Shown here: one piece after another, positions 23,759-32,189 of the stretch | Layout of the letters: every line of letters begins with the position of its first letter | Numbering within the stretch: the first letter of the stretch is position 1 | Assembly (NCBI GenBank): GCA_022822725.1 | Contig: JAJEAN010000001.1 | Coordinates: forward strand, 248,001 to 312,000 | Direction of reading: 5' to 3' | Source: Candidatus Latescibacterota bacterium | GTDB taxonomy: Bacteria > JAAXHH01 | DNA: 64,000 bases | The notes under the pieces: generated by a model | The model's input: only the letters and a program-made list of their open reading frames with translations | Databases searched by the model: none | What the model was told of the DNA's origin: nothing | Position numbers and translations under genes: made by a program

Positions 23759-26179
23759 TCAGCCTTCGACCACTACGAAATCGACCGTCTTCACGTCCTT
23801 CTGGCCGGTATGGAGATCCGTGACGGTCAGCGTCATGGTATAGGTCCCTGGTTCCAGGTCCGCCGTATCGATCGAGGTGTATTTGAAATCGTCCGAAGAC
23901 GTGCCGCTGTCCTCGAAGGTGACGTAGGCCGTCTGATCGTCGGACCGTTGGCTGACCATGCGCCCCAGGGCGGTGAGGAATCTGAGGACGACATTGCGCC
24001 TGGGTTCCCTGGCGGCTATCTCCAGCTCCGTACGAAAGCCCGTCCGGCCGTCGGCATCCTGCGCCAGGTTGTAGATCTCGTAGTAGATGAACACCGGCGT
24101 CGCGGGGGAGTACAGGCGCGCGGGGTGAGGCGTGATAAACAGCCCGTTGCGAACGAGCAGTCCCGCCGCGTCGGTGGGCACGATAGACGCGGCGAGCTTT
24201 ACATCGCTCAGCAGCATTCGGTCCGCGCTGTAATCCGAGATCTGGAGCGGTGCGGTAAAGATCCCGTACTTCTGCGAAAGTGAATCCCGCATTGAAACCG
24301 CGGACCGGTAAGTCCCGGGCTGCGCACTGAACCGGAAGGCGCCGGTACTGAGCTGCAGATTGTCCTGTGCCGACCCCGGGCGGCGAAGCGGTCCCATCTT
24401 GAAGGGCATAGCCTGCACGTAGTTGAAGTCCTTGTCCTGCAGGGCGATCCGGCCGGACAGCCAGGTCCTTTCACCAAGCCCGTCTTCCACATTGCCCAGT
24501 TGAGCCGCGGGCAGGCTGTAAGCCACTTCCACGTCGGCCCGGCCGCCATCGCCCTTGAAGGAGGCCAGCTGGTATACGAACGAGAGCGGCTCGCCGCCGT
24601 AGTCGTGCCGGTGGAATTCGGGTACTTTCCGGATGAGTTCCTCGGCCTGTTTCCTCGGCGTGTTCAGGAAGTTGTACGCGAGCCGGTCCGTCCTTCCGAA
24701 GTTGGTCGACTGGTCGGGCAGATCGATCACCTGAAGCGGGTAGTCGAACGCTTTCGAATTCCGCTGGTCCGTGAAGAAGATCTCCAGGCCGAAGGGGACG
24801 TAGACCCAGCTCTCCGTCGGGAACGCGACCGACTTGGTTTCGCGCGCGGCCCGTTCGCTGAAGATGCCGATGCCCTGGTTCGGCGCACCCGTGCTGACCT
24901 GCATATCGAATCGCTGCCGGCTGGTTTCGCGGATCATGTCCACGTCCCGCATCCCGGTCGGGTAAATCGCGTTGACCACGTCCTCCCCGGATTTGAGGAT
25001 GAACTGCTGACGGTCGTCCGGATGACCGAAACGGACATAGATCTCGCCGCGGCGGTCCCACGGCTCCTTGCCCGTTGAAAAATGCAGCCTTGAGTAGATC
25101 ACCCGCCGGTAATGTTCGACCAGCCGTTCGTTGATCCGCGTCGTGGGATCGGGGTCGCGGGCCGCCCAGTAGGTACGCCACAACTCCGCCCTTTCCTGTT
25201 CCGGCGCTTCGAGAAAGGCATCGGCTTCCTTCGAGGAGGCTACGATGGAGAGATCCCTGTACAGGGCGACTTTATCGGGGTCGATTTCCGACAGGACCGA
25301 GAGGTATCGCCCCATGGCCCGGTATGCGCGCCCGTGCTGGTCCAGGGTATGGTACCGGTAGGCTTCGAGTTGTGCCGCCAGGGCCTCAACCAGGGGATTG
25401 ACGGCCGATTCCTGGGCCGCTGCGACCTGCTGAAGTTGCGCGTAACCCTTCTGGTATGCTCCCAACTCGATGGCGCAGGCGGCCAGGCGATAGACCGCTT
25501 CATCGTGCGCCGGGTTCACGGATGCCTGCCTGGCATACCAGTCCATCGCGGATTCCGGATCGTCCTGGATCTCCTCGACGACATATCCCAGTTGAAAGAA
25601 GGCATCGGGATGGTCTGGATTCAGCGCGATGGCGCGCCGGTAGGACGCGTCCTGGATCTTGTATTCCCGCTCGGCCGTGCGGGGCCGGAACCGCGCCATC
25701 CGGATCTTTCCGTACGTGCGGCCGCGGTAGTAAAATATGTCCGCGGTATCCGGCGCCAGTTTCTCGGCCTCATCCAGGACCTCTCTCGCATCCTTCTTCT
25801 TGTCCTTGAGGATATAGACCCGCGCCAGTTGTACGAGGGTTTCCGGGGATGCGCTTTCGATCTCAAGCGCTTCCTTCGCGGCGCGCTCGGCCTCGTCATA
25901 CCTTCCCAGCCGGTCCAGCGCGCGGCTCAGCCACAGGTGGGCCGCCGCCGATCCGGGCTGCTGTTCGAGCAGTCTTCTCAGCGTGGACTCCGCCCCTTGG
26001 TATTCGCCTTCGTCGTACTGTGCCCTGGCGCGATCCAGGAGGGACGCCGCCTCCTGTGCGGCGAGGAATTCTGCTTCCTGGGGAACTGGGAATTCCGCTT
26101 CCTGGGCAGCGGCGGGTGGCAGCCAGGCGAAGTGCATCAGCAGGACGGCCAGTGCGGGGAGTATGCTCAGGTTCGACAT
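23759..26179 (-). CDS. TPR and GWxTD domain protein, copy 1
   Basis: An 806-residue exported protein. It has a signal-like N-terminus (LSILPALAVLLMHFAWLPPA), then tetratricopeptide repeats (about 40-300, including AAHLWLSRALDRLGRYDEAE). The GWxTD module is recognised from LWRTYWAARDPDPTTRINE and RRGEIYVRFGHPDD, and a beta-rich C-terminus ends in TMTLTVTDLHTGQ. GWxTD proteins occur in Acidobacteria, Gemmatimonadetes and FCB-type bacteria; function unknown. The next upstream gene is a full-length paralogue 38 bases away. AAGGA precedes the ATG. Confidence 0.82.
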   Translation of the reverse strand: MSNLSILPALAVLLMHFAWLPPAAAQEAEFPVPQEAEFLAAQEAASLLDRARAQYDEGEYQGAESTLRRLLEQQPGSAAAHLWLSRALDRLGRYDEAERAAKEALEIESASPETLVQLARVYILKDKKKDAREVLDEAEKLAPDTADIFYYRGRTYGKIRMARFRPRTAEREYKIQDASYRRAIALNPDHPDAFFQLGYVVEEIQDDPESAMDWYARQASVNPAHDEAVYRLAACAIELGAYQKGYAQLQQVAAAQESAVNPLVEALAAQLEAYRYHTLDQHGRAYRAMGRYLSVLSEIDPDKVALYRDLSIVASSKEADAFLEAPEQERAELWRTYWAARDPDPTTRINERLVEHYRRVIYSRLHFSTGKEPWDRRGEIYVRFGHPDDRQQFILKSGEDVVNAIYPTGMRDVDMIRETSRQRFDMQVSTGAPNQGIGIFSERAARETKSVAFPTESWVYVPFGLEIFFTDQRNSKAFDYPLQVIDLPDQSTNFGRTDRLAYNFLNTPRKQAEELIRKVPEFHRHDYGGEPLSFVYQLASFKGDGGRADVEVAYSLPAAQLGNVEDGLGERTWLSGRIALQDKDFNYVQAMPFKMGPLRRPGSAQDNLQLSTGAFRFSAQPGTYRSAVSMRDSLSQKYGIFTAPLQISDYSADRMLLSDVKLAASIVPTDAAGLLVRNGLFITPHPARLYSPATPVFIYYEIYNLAQDADGRTGFRTELEIAAREPRRNVVLRFLTALGRMVSQRSDDQTAYVTFEDSGTSSDDFKYTSIDTADLEPGTYTMTLTVTDLHTGQKDVKTVDFVVVEG

Positions 26180-26217
26180 ATTGCGCCGTCCTTCAGCGCG
26201 CGGGTGTAAGCGGGATG

Positions 26218-28836
26218 TTATTCCGAGTCCGTCCTGAAATCCGCGACCCGGTCATTGGTCACGACGAATATCTTCTGCCGCGTGGCGGTTTGTCCGGAAT
26301 GCAGGTCCGTGACGCGAACCGTCATCTCGTAGGCGCCGGTGGGCGTGGCGCCCGTGTCGAATGAAGTGTAACTGTGCTCGTCCGAACGGTTTCCTTCGTT
26401 TTCGAATACCATGAGTACGGACTGTTCGTTGTCCGTACGCCGTACCAGCCGGTCTATTCCCTTGAGAATGCGCCAGAAGAGGTTCTGCGGCCGGTCCTTG
26501 TTCTTCACTTCCAGTTCCACCCGGTAAGCGGTTCTACCGGACTCCGACCGGTCGAGGTTGTAGATCTCGTAGTAGAAGTGAACCGGGTCGGTGCGCTGGT
26601 ACAGGCGCGCCGGATTAGGTATGATTTGCAGTCCGTTGCGGACGAAGGGGCCGTGGATTGAATCGGCCGGCGCGATGGATACCGCCAGCTTGATATCGCT
26701 TAACGCCAGCGCGTCGCCGGCGTAATCGGGAACGGCATAGTCCTGTTCGTATATGCCGATGCGCCGGGTGGTCTCGTCCTGGACTTCTATGGCCGCGCGG
26801 TAACTGCCGGGCGGCGCTTCCATCTCCATCATGCCCGTATGAAGTTCGATGCCCGGGTCGTTCCCGGATACCGGTACAAGCGGCCGGTCGATGGGTCCGA
26901 TACGCCTGGACGTCTGGGCTACGCGGTTGTAGTCGTCATCATGAAACACCATGTGGCCGTCTAACCACGTGCGCAGTCCCTGTCCGTCCTTCACCGTCGC
27001 CAGTTGTTCGGCCGGGACCACGTAGGCGGTTTCCACTTCGGCCAGGCCGTCCCGGCCCTTGTAGGACACGATGTCGTACATGAACCGCAGAGGACCTCCA
27101 CCGTAGTCGAACTCGAAGGACTCTGGAGTCTCCTCGATCAGCGCGGCCGCGATGCGCCTGGGATGATACTCGTCCTGGACGACGGCTTCGGTGATGTTCG
27201 TTTCATGCACCTGCAGCGGATAGTCGAACTTGCCGACCCCGACCTGGTCGACGAAGAACAACTCCAGGTCGTGCTCGAGGTATACCCAGCTTTCTGCGAG
27301 GAAGCCCAGCGATTGTGCCCTGGAGGAGAAGGCCGGAGAGGAGCCTATATCGGTGATCCCCTTTCCCGTTACCGCGGACGAAACGATATTTGAATAGTCA
27401 TCCTGCTGTGTTGCCAATTCCTGCAGATAGTCTCCTGCATCGGGATCGCGGGTGCCGCGCGTTGTCGGGTCGCTCCACGTCGTGCCGGAGTTATCGACCT
27501 TCAGGCGGTACCGCAATATGAAGTTGCGCTCCCGGATCGCATCGATGCGGGCGTCACCGGTGGGCTGGTAGTTCTTCAAGGCGTTCTCGCCGGTCTGCAT
27601 GATGAAATGCTGCAGATCGTCGGGTTCGCCGTACCGGATATAGATCCCACCGCGGCGATCCCATGGCTGCTGGCCCCTGGAGAAATGCTCCCGGGCGTGC
27701 GTGACTCGCCTGTAGTGTTCCACGAGCCGCTCGTTCACGGCGGTGGCCGGCTTCGGATCGCGGGCCGCCCAGAACCTCCGTCTGAATTCCGCTTTCGCTT
27801 CTTCCGCTTCCAGCGCCTGATACTGCCGGTATTCCTCTTCCGACGTCACGTAGGCCAGGTCCATGTAGTACGCGCGTTCCTCGGGCGCCGCACCGGCCAG
27901 GAATTCCCCGTAGGCCTGGTCCGCTTCGGCGTATCGACTCTGGGATTGCAACGACGTGGCCTTGAGCTTGTTGATCAAAGTATGCACGTAGTCCGGCACG
28001 GCGTCCCCGTGCACATCGACCACCTGCGTCAGAAGGTCGATGCCGTCCTGGAACTGCTTGAGCATGTAACTGCATCGCTCCAGGTGGTAAAGCGCATCCC
28101 GGTGATCCGGTTTTACCATCAACTGGCGGTAGAAAAGAGCCAGCGCCTTCTTGTAATCTCGAGAGGGGTTTTCGTAGGACAGCCCCAGCTGGTAGTAGGC
28201 GTCCTGATGCAGCGGATTCGCCGACGCCGCCCTGCCGAAGGATCTCCGGGCCTGCATCACGTAGAGCGGCGCCGCGGGATCTCTCTTGCTCTGCGCCATG
28301 TACGCGATGCCGAGGTAGTAGTGCACTTCGGAGTGTGCCGGATCGTACCGGAGGGCCTGTTTGAGGCTCTTGCGCGCGTCGACCATGCGGTTCTTCATGC
28401 GCATGTACGTCCGGCCCAGGGCGAGGTGCGCATCCGGGTTCTTCCGGTCGTGCCGTACGGCGATACGAAGTTGCTTCGCCGCTTCCCGGTATTCGCCGAT
28501 TTCATAGAGGCTGATACCCAGCCAGTAGCGGGCTTCCCCGGACCTGGAATGGAGGCGGACGGCTTCCTCGAAGATCGTCTTCGCTTCCTCGAATTTCTGC
28601 TGATCCAGGAGGGATATGCCTTCCGACAGCAGGGTGTCCAGCGAATTGGCCGGTTTGGCTGGTGCGGCTGGACCGGCAGGACCGGCAGGACCGGCAGACC
28701 CGGTAGGCCCGGCTGGCCATGGTTCGGGCCGTGTGTTCGATGCCTTCGCGACTGCGATAGGACACATCAGGCAGCAGGTCAGCAGGAACCCGGCTATTGT
28801 ACGACAAAGGAGCGGTCGTGGAGACTGGATGGACAT
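26218..28836 (-). CDS. TPR and GWxTD domain protein, copy 2
   Basis: About 872 residues with the same layout as its downstream neighbour. A signal sequence (TIAGFLLTCCLMCPIAVA) is followed by a Gly/Pro/Ala low-complexity segment, TPRs (HLALGRTYMRMKNRMVDA; LHQDAYYQLGLSYENP), the GWxTD core (RRFWAARDPKPATAVNE, GGIYIRYGEPDDLQ) and the C-terminal YEMTVRVTDLHSGQTA. Matching motifs along the full length show a tandem duplication followed by divergence. ATG at 28836 is preferred because the signal sequence follows it; the frame is open to a GTG at 28881. Confidence 0.82.
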   Translation of the reverse strand: MSIQSPRPLLCRTIAGFLLTCCLMCPIAVAKASNTRPEPWPAGPTGSAGPAGPAGPAAPAKPANSLDTLLSEGISLLDQQKFEEAKTIFEEAVRLHSRSGEARYWLGISLYEIGEYREAAKQLRIAVRHDRKNPDAHLALGRTYMRMKNRMVDARKSLKQALRYDPAHSEVHYYLGIAYMAQSKRDPAAPLYVMQARRSFGRAASANPLHQDAYYQLGLSYENPSRDYKKALALFYRQLMVKPDHRDALYHLERCSYMLKQFQDGIDLLTQVVDVHGDAVPDYVHTLINKLKATSLQSQSRYAEADQAYGEFLAGAAPEERAYYMDLAYVTSEEEYRQYQALEAEEAKAEFRRRFWAARDPKPATAVNERLVEHYRRVTHAREHFSRGQQPWDRRGGIYIRYGEPDDLQHFIMQTGENALKNYQPTGDARIDAIRERNFILRYRLKVDNSGTTWSDPTTRGTRDPDAGDYLQELATQQDDYSNIVSSAVTGKGITDIGSSPAFSSRAQSLGFLAESWVYLEHDLELFFVDQVGVGKFDYPLQVHETNITEAVVQDEYHPRRIAAALIEETPESFEFDYGGGPLRFMYDIVSYKGRDGLAEVETAYVVPAEQLATVKDGQGLRTWLDGHMVFHDDDYNRVAQTSRRIGPIDRPLVPVSGNDPGIELHTGMMEMEAPPGSYRAAIEVQDETTRRIGIYEQDYAVPDYAGDALALSDIKLAVSIAPADSIHGPFVRNGLQIIPNPARLYQRTDPVHFYYEIYNLDRSESGRTAYRVELEVKNKDRPQNLFWRILKGIDRLVRRTDNEQSVLMVFENEGNRSDEHSYTSFDTGATPTGAYEMTVRVTDLHSGQTATRQKIFVVTNDRVADFRTDSE

Positions 28837-28950
28837 AGGATCAGCAGGGGAAGCGTATGGGTTGGGCGACAAGCCGTTCACGACCGAGCGGGATTCGGAA
28901 GGCTTGTCCAGACCTGCTTCAATATCCCGGATTCAGGGTAAGGTGTCAAG

Positions 28951-29604
28951 TCAAATCCGGGGTTCAGACGCGGGGCGGGCGACGGCCTGGACGACCCGCA
29001 ACATGCGCGCATACGGGGAGTCACCGGAAGATCCAGCGGTCCCCGCCGGCGTCGGATCGGACCGGGCCGGGGCCGGAGCGGTCCCTTGTTCGGCGCCGTT
29101 TCCTTCCTCGTCATGGTTTTCCACAAGCAGGACCCGCACGTTGAACACAGACCCGCGTTGCGGATCGTCCAGACACAGGCGTATCCTCGCACCGATTCTC
29201 CGGCAAAGTACGGCAGGCAGCAGTTCCGCGCTTGGATTCAGGTCGACGGCCAGGTTGAGGCCCGCTTCCGTCAACCGGTCGACGATCCCGAAGGAAGGCA
29301 GGCCGAACCACCATCGGGCGCTCCGGTCCAACGGCACCACGGTGATGCGCGCATCCGCCGGGTCGCAGAACTCGACGGAACGCGGTTCTCCGACCACGAA
29401 AACGACCTCCGCGTCCAGACACGCGACCAGTTCGGGGATGATCTCGGCCGCTTTACGGGCTTCTTCGGGACTGGAAGGGAGGCAGATCAGAAGCCGAACG
29501 GGCCGCCTGTGGATTTCGGACAGGTTGAACGACGCGTCGCCGAATCGGCCCCACCAGGCATACAAGCCCAAAATCCAGCGGTCTCTGCGAGACATCCCTG
29601 CCAT
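28951..29604 (-). CDS. Conserved hypothetical protein, unknown function
   Basis: 217 residues. The N-terminus has aromatic and basic residues (RDRWILGLYAWWGRFG) that may lie at the membrane face. The core is alternating strand-helix (VRLLICLPSSPEEARKAAEI; DAEVVFVVGEP; GIVDRLTEAGLNLAVDLN), suggesting a Rossmann or GT-B-half fold like that of heptosyltransferase relatives. The C-terminal 50 residues are low-complexity (EEGNGAEQGTAPAPARSD). No catalytic motif is visible and I assign no function. It is on the same strand as the GWxTD pair. Confidence 0.55.
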   Translation of the reverse strand: MAGMSRRDRWILGLYAWWGRFGDASFNLSEIHRRPVRLLICLPSSPEEARKAAEIIPELVACLDAEVVFVVGEPRSVEFCDPADARITVVPLDRSARWWFGLPSFGIVDRLTEAGLNLAVDLNPSAELLPAVLCRRIGARIRLCLDDPQRGSVFNVRVLLVENHDEEGNGAEQGTAPAPARSDPTPAGTAGSSGDSPYARMLRVVQAVARPASEPRI

Positions 29605-29677
29605 AGATGGTTACCCGGGTTGACGCAAGTGCTTCCGACGTGAATCCAACCGGCGCGGCCGCTGCACGGCTCCGGCG

Positions 29678-30307
29678 CTATTCCCGCTCTTCGCCCATCT
29701 TGCGGATGTCGTAATTGCCGTACATCTGACGGACCATGTCGTCGCTCAGGTTTACCACGGCACTTTCGACCGATGCGGCATATTCTCTCTGGCCTCTGCT
29801 GAAGAACCCGATTCGCTCAGAAGCGATGCCGATGCCGGACGCCATGACGGACGTGAACTGGATCATCTTCGCGTCATAGAACATCAGTTCGACCGTGATC
29901 GCCGTATTCCCCCGGGCGTCGTCCTGAAACGGACCTTCCTCCTTGTCCAGCGTGACCATGGCCGCGGTCACCCTGGGGATCATGACGAGGTCGAGCGCGC
30001 TTTCCTCGATCACTTCGCCCGTAGGTTGCGCATCCAGTATCGTTACCCGCGCGAAAACACGGTTCGCCGACTTCGTGATGACCGATTCGAGGGATTCACC
30101 GATTTCAAAGATGTATTTATCCAGATCCGACCTGTCATCGATGACGAACTGGCTGACATCCTCGGGTATGTACAGCCCGACGCGCAAATCCACGGGTCTG
30201 GCGATATTGGCCGAAGGGCCGATGTTGGGATTCAGCGTGATGCTGTGGGTGCATCCCGCCAGAAGGACGATCGCCAACAGTCCAGCCGCTGTTTTCAGTA
30301 CATGCAT
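29678..30307 (-). CDS. Lipoprotein of unknown function
   Basis: A 209-residue protein with a textbook lipoprotein signal: basic start, hydrophobic core and lipobox LLAGC, so it is likely lipid-anchored in the envelope. The mature part is mixed alpha/beta with VITKSANRVFARVTILD and a region ending in LSDDMVRQMYG. The layout resembles lipoproteins that collect periplasmic partners, but I do not recognise the family. AGGGAGGA lies upstream of the ATG. Confidence 0.6.
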   Translation of the reverse strand: MHVLKTAAGLLAIVLLAGCTHSITLNPNIGPSANIARPVDLRVGLYIPEDVSQFVIDDRSDLDKYIFEIGESLESVITKSANRVFARVTILDAQPTGEVIEESALDLVMIPRVTAAMVTLDKEEGPFQDDARGNTAITVELMFYDAKMIQFTSVMASGIGIASERIGFFSRGQREYAASVESAVVNLSDDMVRQMYGNYDIRKMGEERE

Positions 30308-30492
30308 GTGCCGTTCCTCCCTGGTACGTCCATCCGCTCCGGGTCGGTCCGCACCCCTGGCAACGCCTCGAAAGCGAGCTCGTGCATACCTTGGTTCAAG
30401 TTACCTGAAAACTACGGATTCCCGAACGGAAAGTCAAGCGTCGACGGCGTATATTCATCGGATGCGCAAGCGCTGGGAAACCCCGATAACAC

Positions 30493-30521
30493 TTGACATT
30501 TCAATGGATTATCTCTAGTTT
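30493..30521 (+). promoter_or_regulatory. Sigma70-type promoter of the nifS-iscU-mnmA run
   Basis: TTGACA (30493-30498), 17 bases, TAGTTT (30516-30521). The region 30308-30492 between the divergent genes shows no gene. Confidence 0.5.
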
Positions 30522-30621
30522 CAAAGACCGTTGAGGCGGCGTAAGAGGCCGTTTCCAGAACGTCTTGAATGAAGGATGAACGGGGTTGGATTCCACCCCT
30601 TTCCCGGAGACCGCGCTCCCC

Positions 30622-31794
30622 ATGGCGAGCACCTACCTGGATCATAACGCGACCACGCCCGTCAGGTCCGAAGTTTTCGATGCGATGGAACCCTTCTTCC
30701 GAGACCGGTTCGGCAACGCATCGAGCATCCACCGGTTCGGACAGGATGCGCGCGCGGCCGTGGAAGAGGCGCGGGCCCAAGTGGCCGGCCTGGTAAACGC
30801 ACGGCCCGGAGAGATCTATTTCACCAGCGGCGGTACCGAGTCCGACAATCTGGCGATCAAGGGCACTGCCTGCGCACGCAAGGCTGACGGACGGCACATC
30901 ATCACGACGAACATCGAACACTCGGCCGTGATGAACAGCTGCGCTTTTCTCGAGCGGGAAGGCTTTGAAGTAACCTACCTTCTCGTGGACGAAAACGGCA
31001 GGATCGATCCCGGCCAGGTGGAGGACGCCCTGACCGACCGGACGATCCTGGTCAGCATCATGCACTCGAACAACGAGATCGGCACGGTCCAGCCCGTGGG
31101 CGAGATAGGCGGGATCGTCCGGGCACGCGGCGTGTGCTTCCACACCGACGCGGTGCAGTCCGCCGGCAAGCTGGCGGTGGACGTGGAGGCGATGGGCGCG
31201 GACCTCCTTTCGCTTTCGGGCCACAAGATCTACGGTCCCAAGGGGGTCGGGGCCATCTACATCCGCAAGGGCGTCGAGATCGAACCCACGGCACACGGCG
31301 GCCATCACGAAAACGACGTGCGGTCCGGTACGGAGAATACCGTGGGCATCGTGGGCATGGGCATGGCCGCCGAGTTGGCGGCTGAAGAACGGGAAAGCGA
31401 ATTCCGTCACCTGTCCGAAATGCGCGATGCCCTGGAAGCGCGCATCCGGGTCGAGATCGAGGGCGTGCGAGTGAATGGGCATCCGCAGCGGCGCCTGCCC
31501 GGTACGTTGAACGTGTCCTTCCCCGGCGCGGAAGGCGAGTCGCTGATCATGAGCCTGGATCTCGCGGGCATTGCCGTGTCCACCGGCTCGGCCTGCACAT
31601 CGGGCGCCATCGAACCTTCCCACGTGTTGCTGGCGCTGGGCAGGGACCCGCGCACCGCACTCGGTTCGGTCCGGTTCAGTTTCGGTCGCGACAACACCAT
31701 GGGGGACGTGGATTACGTCATGAGCAGGCTGCCCGGCATCGTGTCCCGCCTGCGGGAAGTTTCCGCCGCGTCCGCCGGGCAGGTACCCGTTTAG
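30622..31794 (+). CDS. Cysteine desulfurase (NifS/IscS family)
   Basis: About 390 residues; PLP-dependent removal of sulfur from cysteine. It opens with the family signature YLDHNATTPV and has ASSIHRFGQDAR, TSGGTESDNLA, the PLP-lysine loop LSLSGHKIYGPKG, and the catalytic-Cys loop STGSACTSGAIEPSHVL. Short spacing to iscU and mnmA indicates it feeds sulfur for tRNA 2-thiouridine and perhaps Fe-S clusters. ATG at 30622 fits the family start; a TTG at 30586 with AAGGA upstream would add 12 residues. Confidence 0.93.
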   Translation: MASTYLDHNATTPVRSEVFDAMEPFFRDRFGNASSIHRFGQDARAAVEEARAQVAGLVNARPGEIYFTSGGTESDNLAIKGTACARKADGRHIITTNIEHSAVMNSCAFLEREGFEVTYLLVDENGRIDPGQVEDALTDRTILVSIMHSNNEIGTVQPVGEIGGIVRARGVCFHTDAVQSAGKLAVDVEAMGADLLSLSGHKIYGPKGVGAIYIRKGVEIEPTAHGGHHENDVRSGTENTVGIVGMGMAAELAAEERESEFRHLSEMRDALEARIRVEIEGVRVNGHPQRRLPGTLNVSFPGAEGESLIMSLDLAGIAVSTGSACTSGAIEPSHVLLALGRDPRTALGSVRFSFGRDNTMGDVDYVMSRLPGIVSRLREVSAASAGQVPV

Positions 31795-31804
31795 GGCGCG
31801 TATC

Positions 31805-32188
31805 ATGTACTCATCCACCGTAATGGACCATTTTCACGCGCCCCGGAACGTGGGGGATCTTCCCGATGCGGACGGTGTGGGCAACGCGGGGAACCCCATC
31901 AGCGGGAATACCATCGCGCTGCATTTGAAGATCGCGGACGGGACCGTCACGGACGCGAAGTTCAGGACCTTCGGCTGCGCAGCGTCCATCGCGGCGAGCA
32001 GCATGGTCACCGAATGGGTGATCGGCAGGACGGCCGACGAGGCCGCGTCCATCGAAAACGACACGATCGCGGAGGCCCTGGGCGGTCTTCCGCCTACCAA
32101 GATGCACTGCTCCGCCATGGCGGCGGACGGCGTGCGGGCGGCGATCAAGGACTACCGGTCCCGCCACGGCACGGTCCGGAAAGACTGA
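31805..32188 (+). CDS. IscU/NifU-like scaffold lacking the first cluster Cys
   Basis: A 127-residue IscU-fold protein aligned by YSSTVMDHFHAPRNVGDLP, FGCAASIAASSMVTEWV and KMHCS. E. coli IscU builds its cluster with Cys37, Cys63 and Cys106, plus Asp39. Here the second and third cysteines remain (C58, C102), but the first motif reads GNPISGN with Ser33 and Asn35 replacing Cys and Asp. A normal 2Fe-2S scaffold function is therefore doubtful. It may act as a sulfur-relay or stable-cluster variant. It lies between the desulfurase and mnmA with almost no gap. Confidence 0.85.
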   Translation: MYSSTVMDHFHAPRNVGDLPDADGVGNAGNPISGNTIALHLKIADGTVTDAKFRTFGCAASIAASSMVTEWVIGRTADEAASIENDTIAEALGGLPPTKMHCSAMAADGVRAAIKDYRSRHGTVRKD

Positions 32189-32189
32189 T

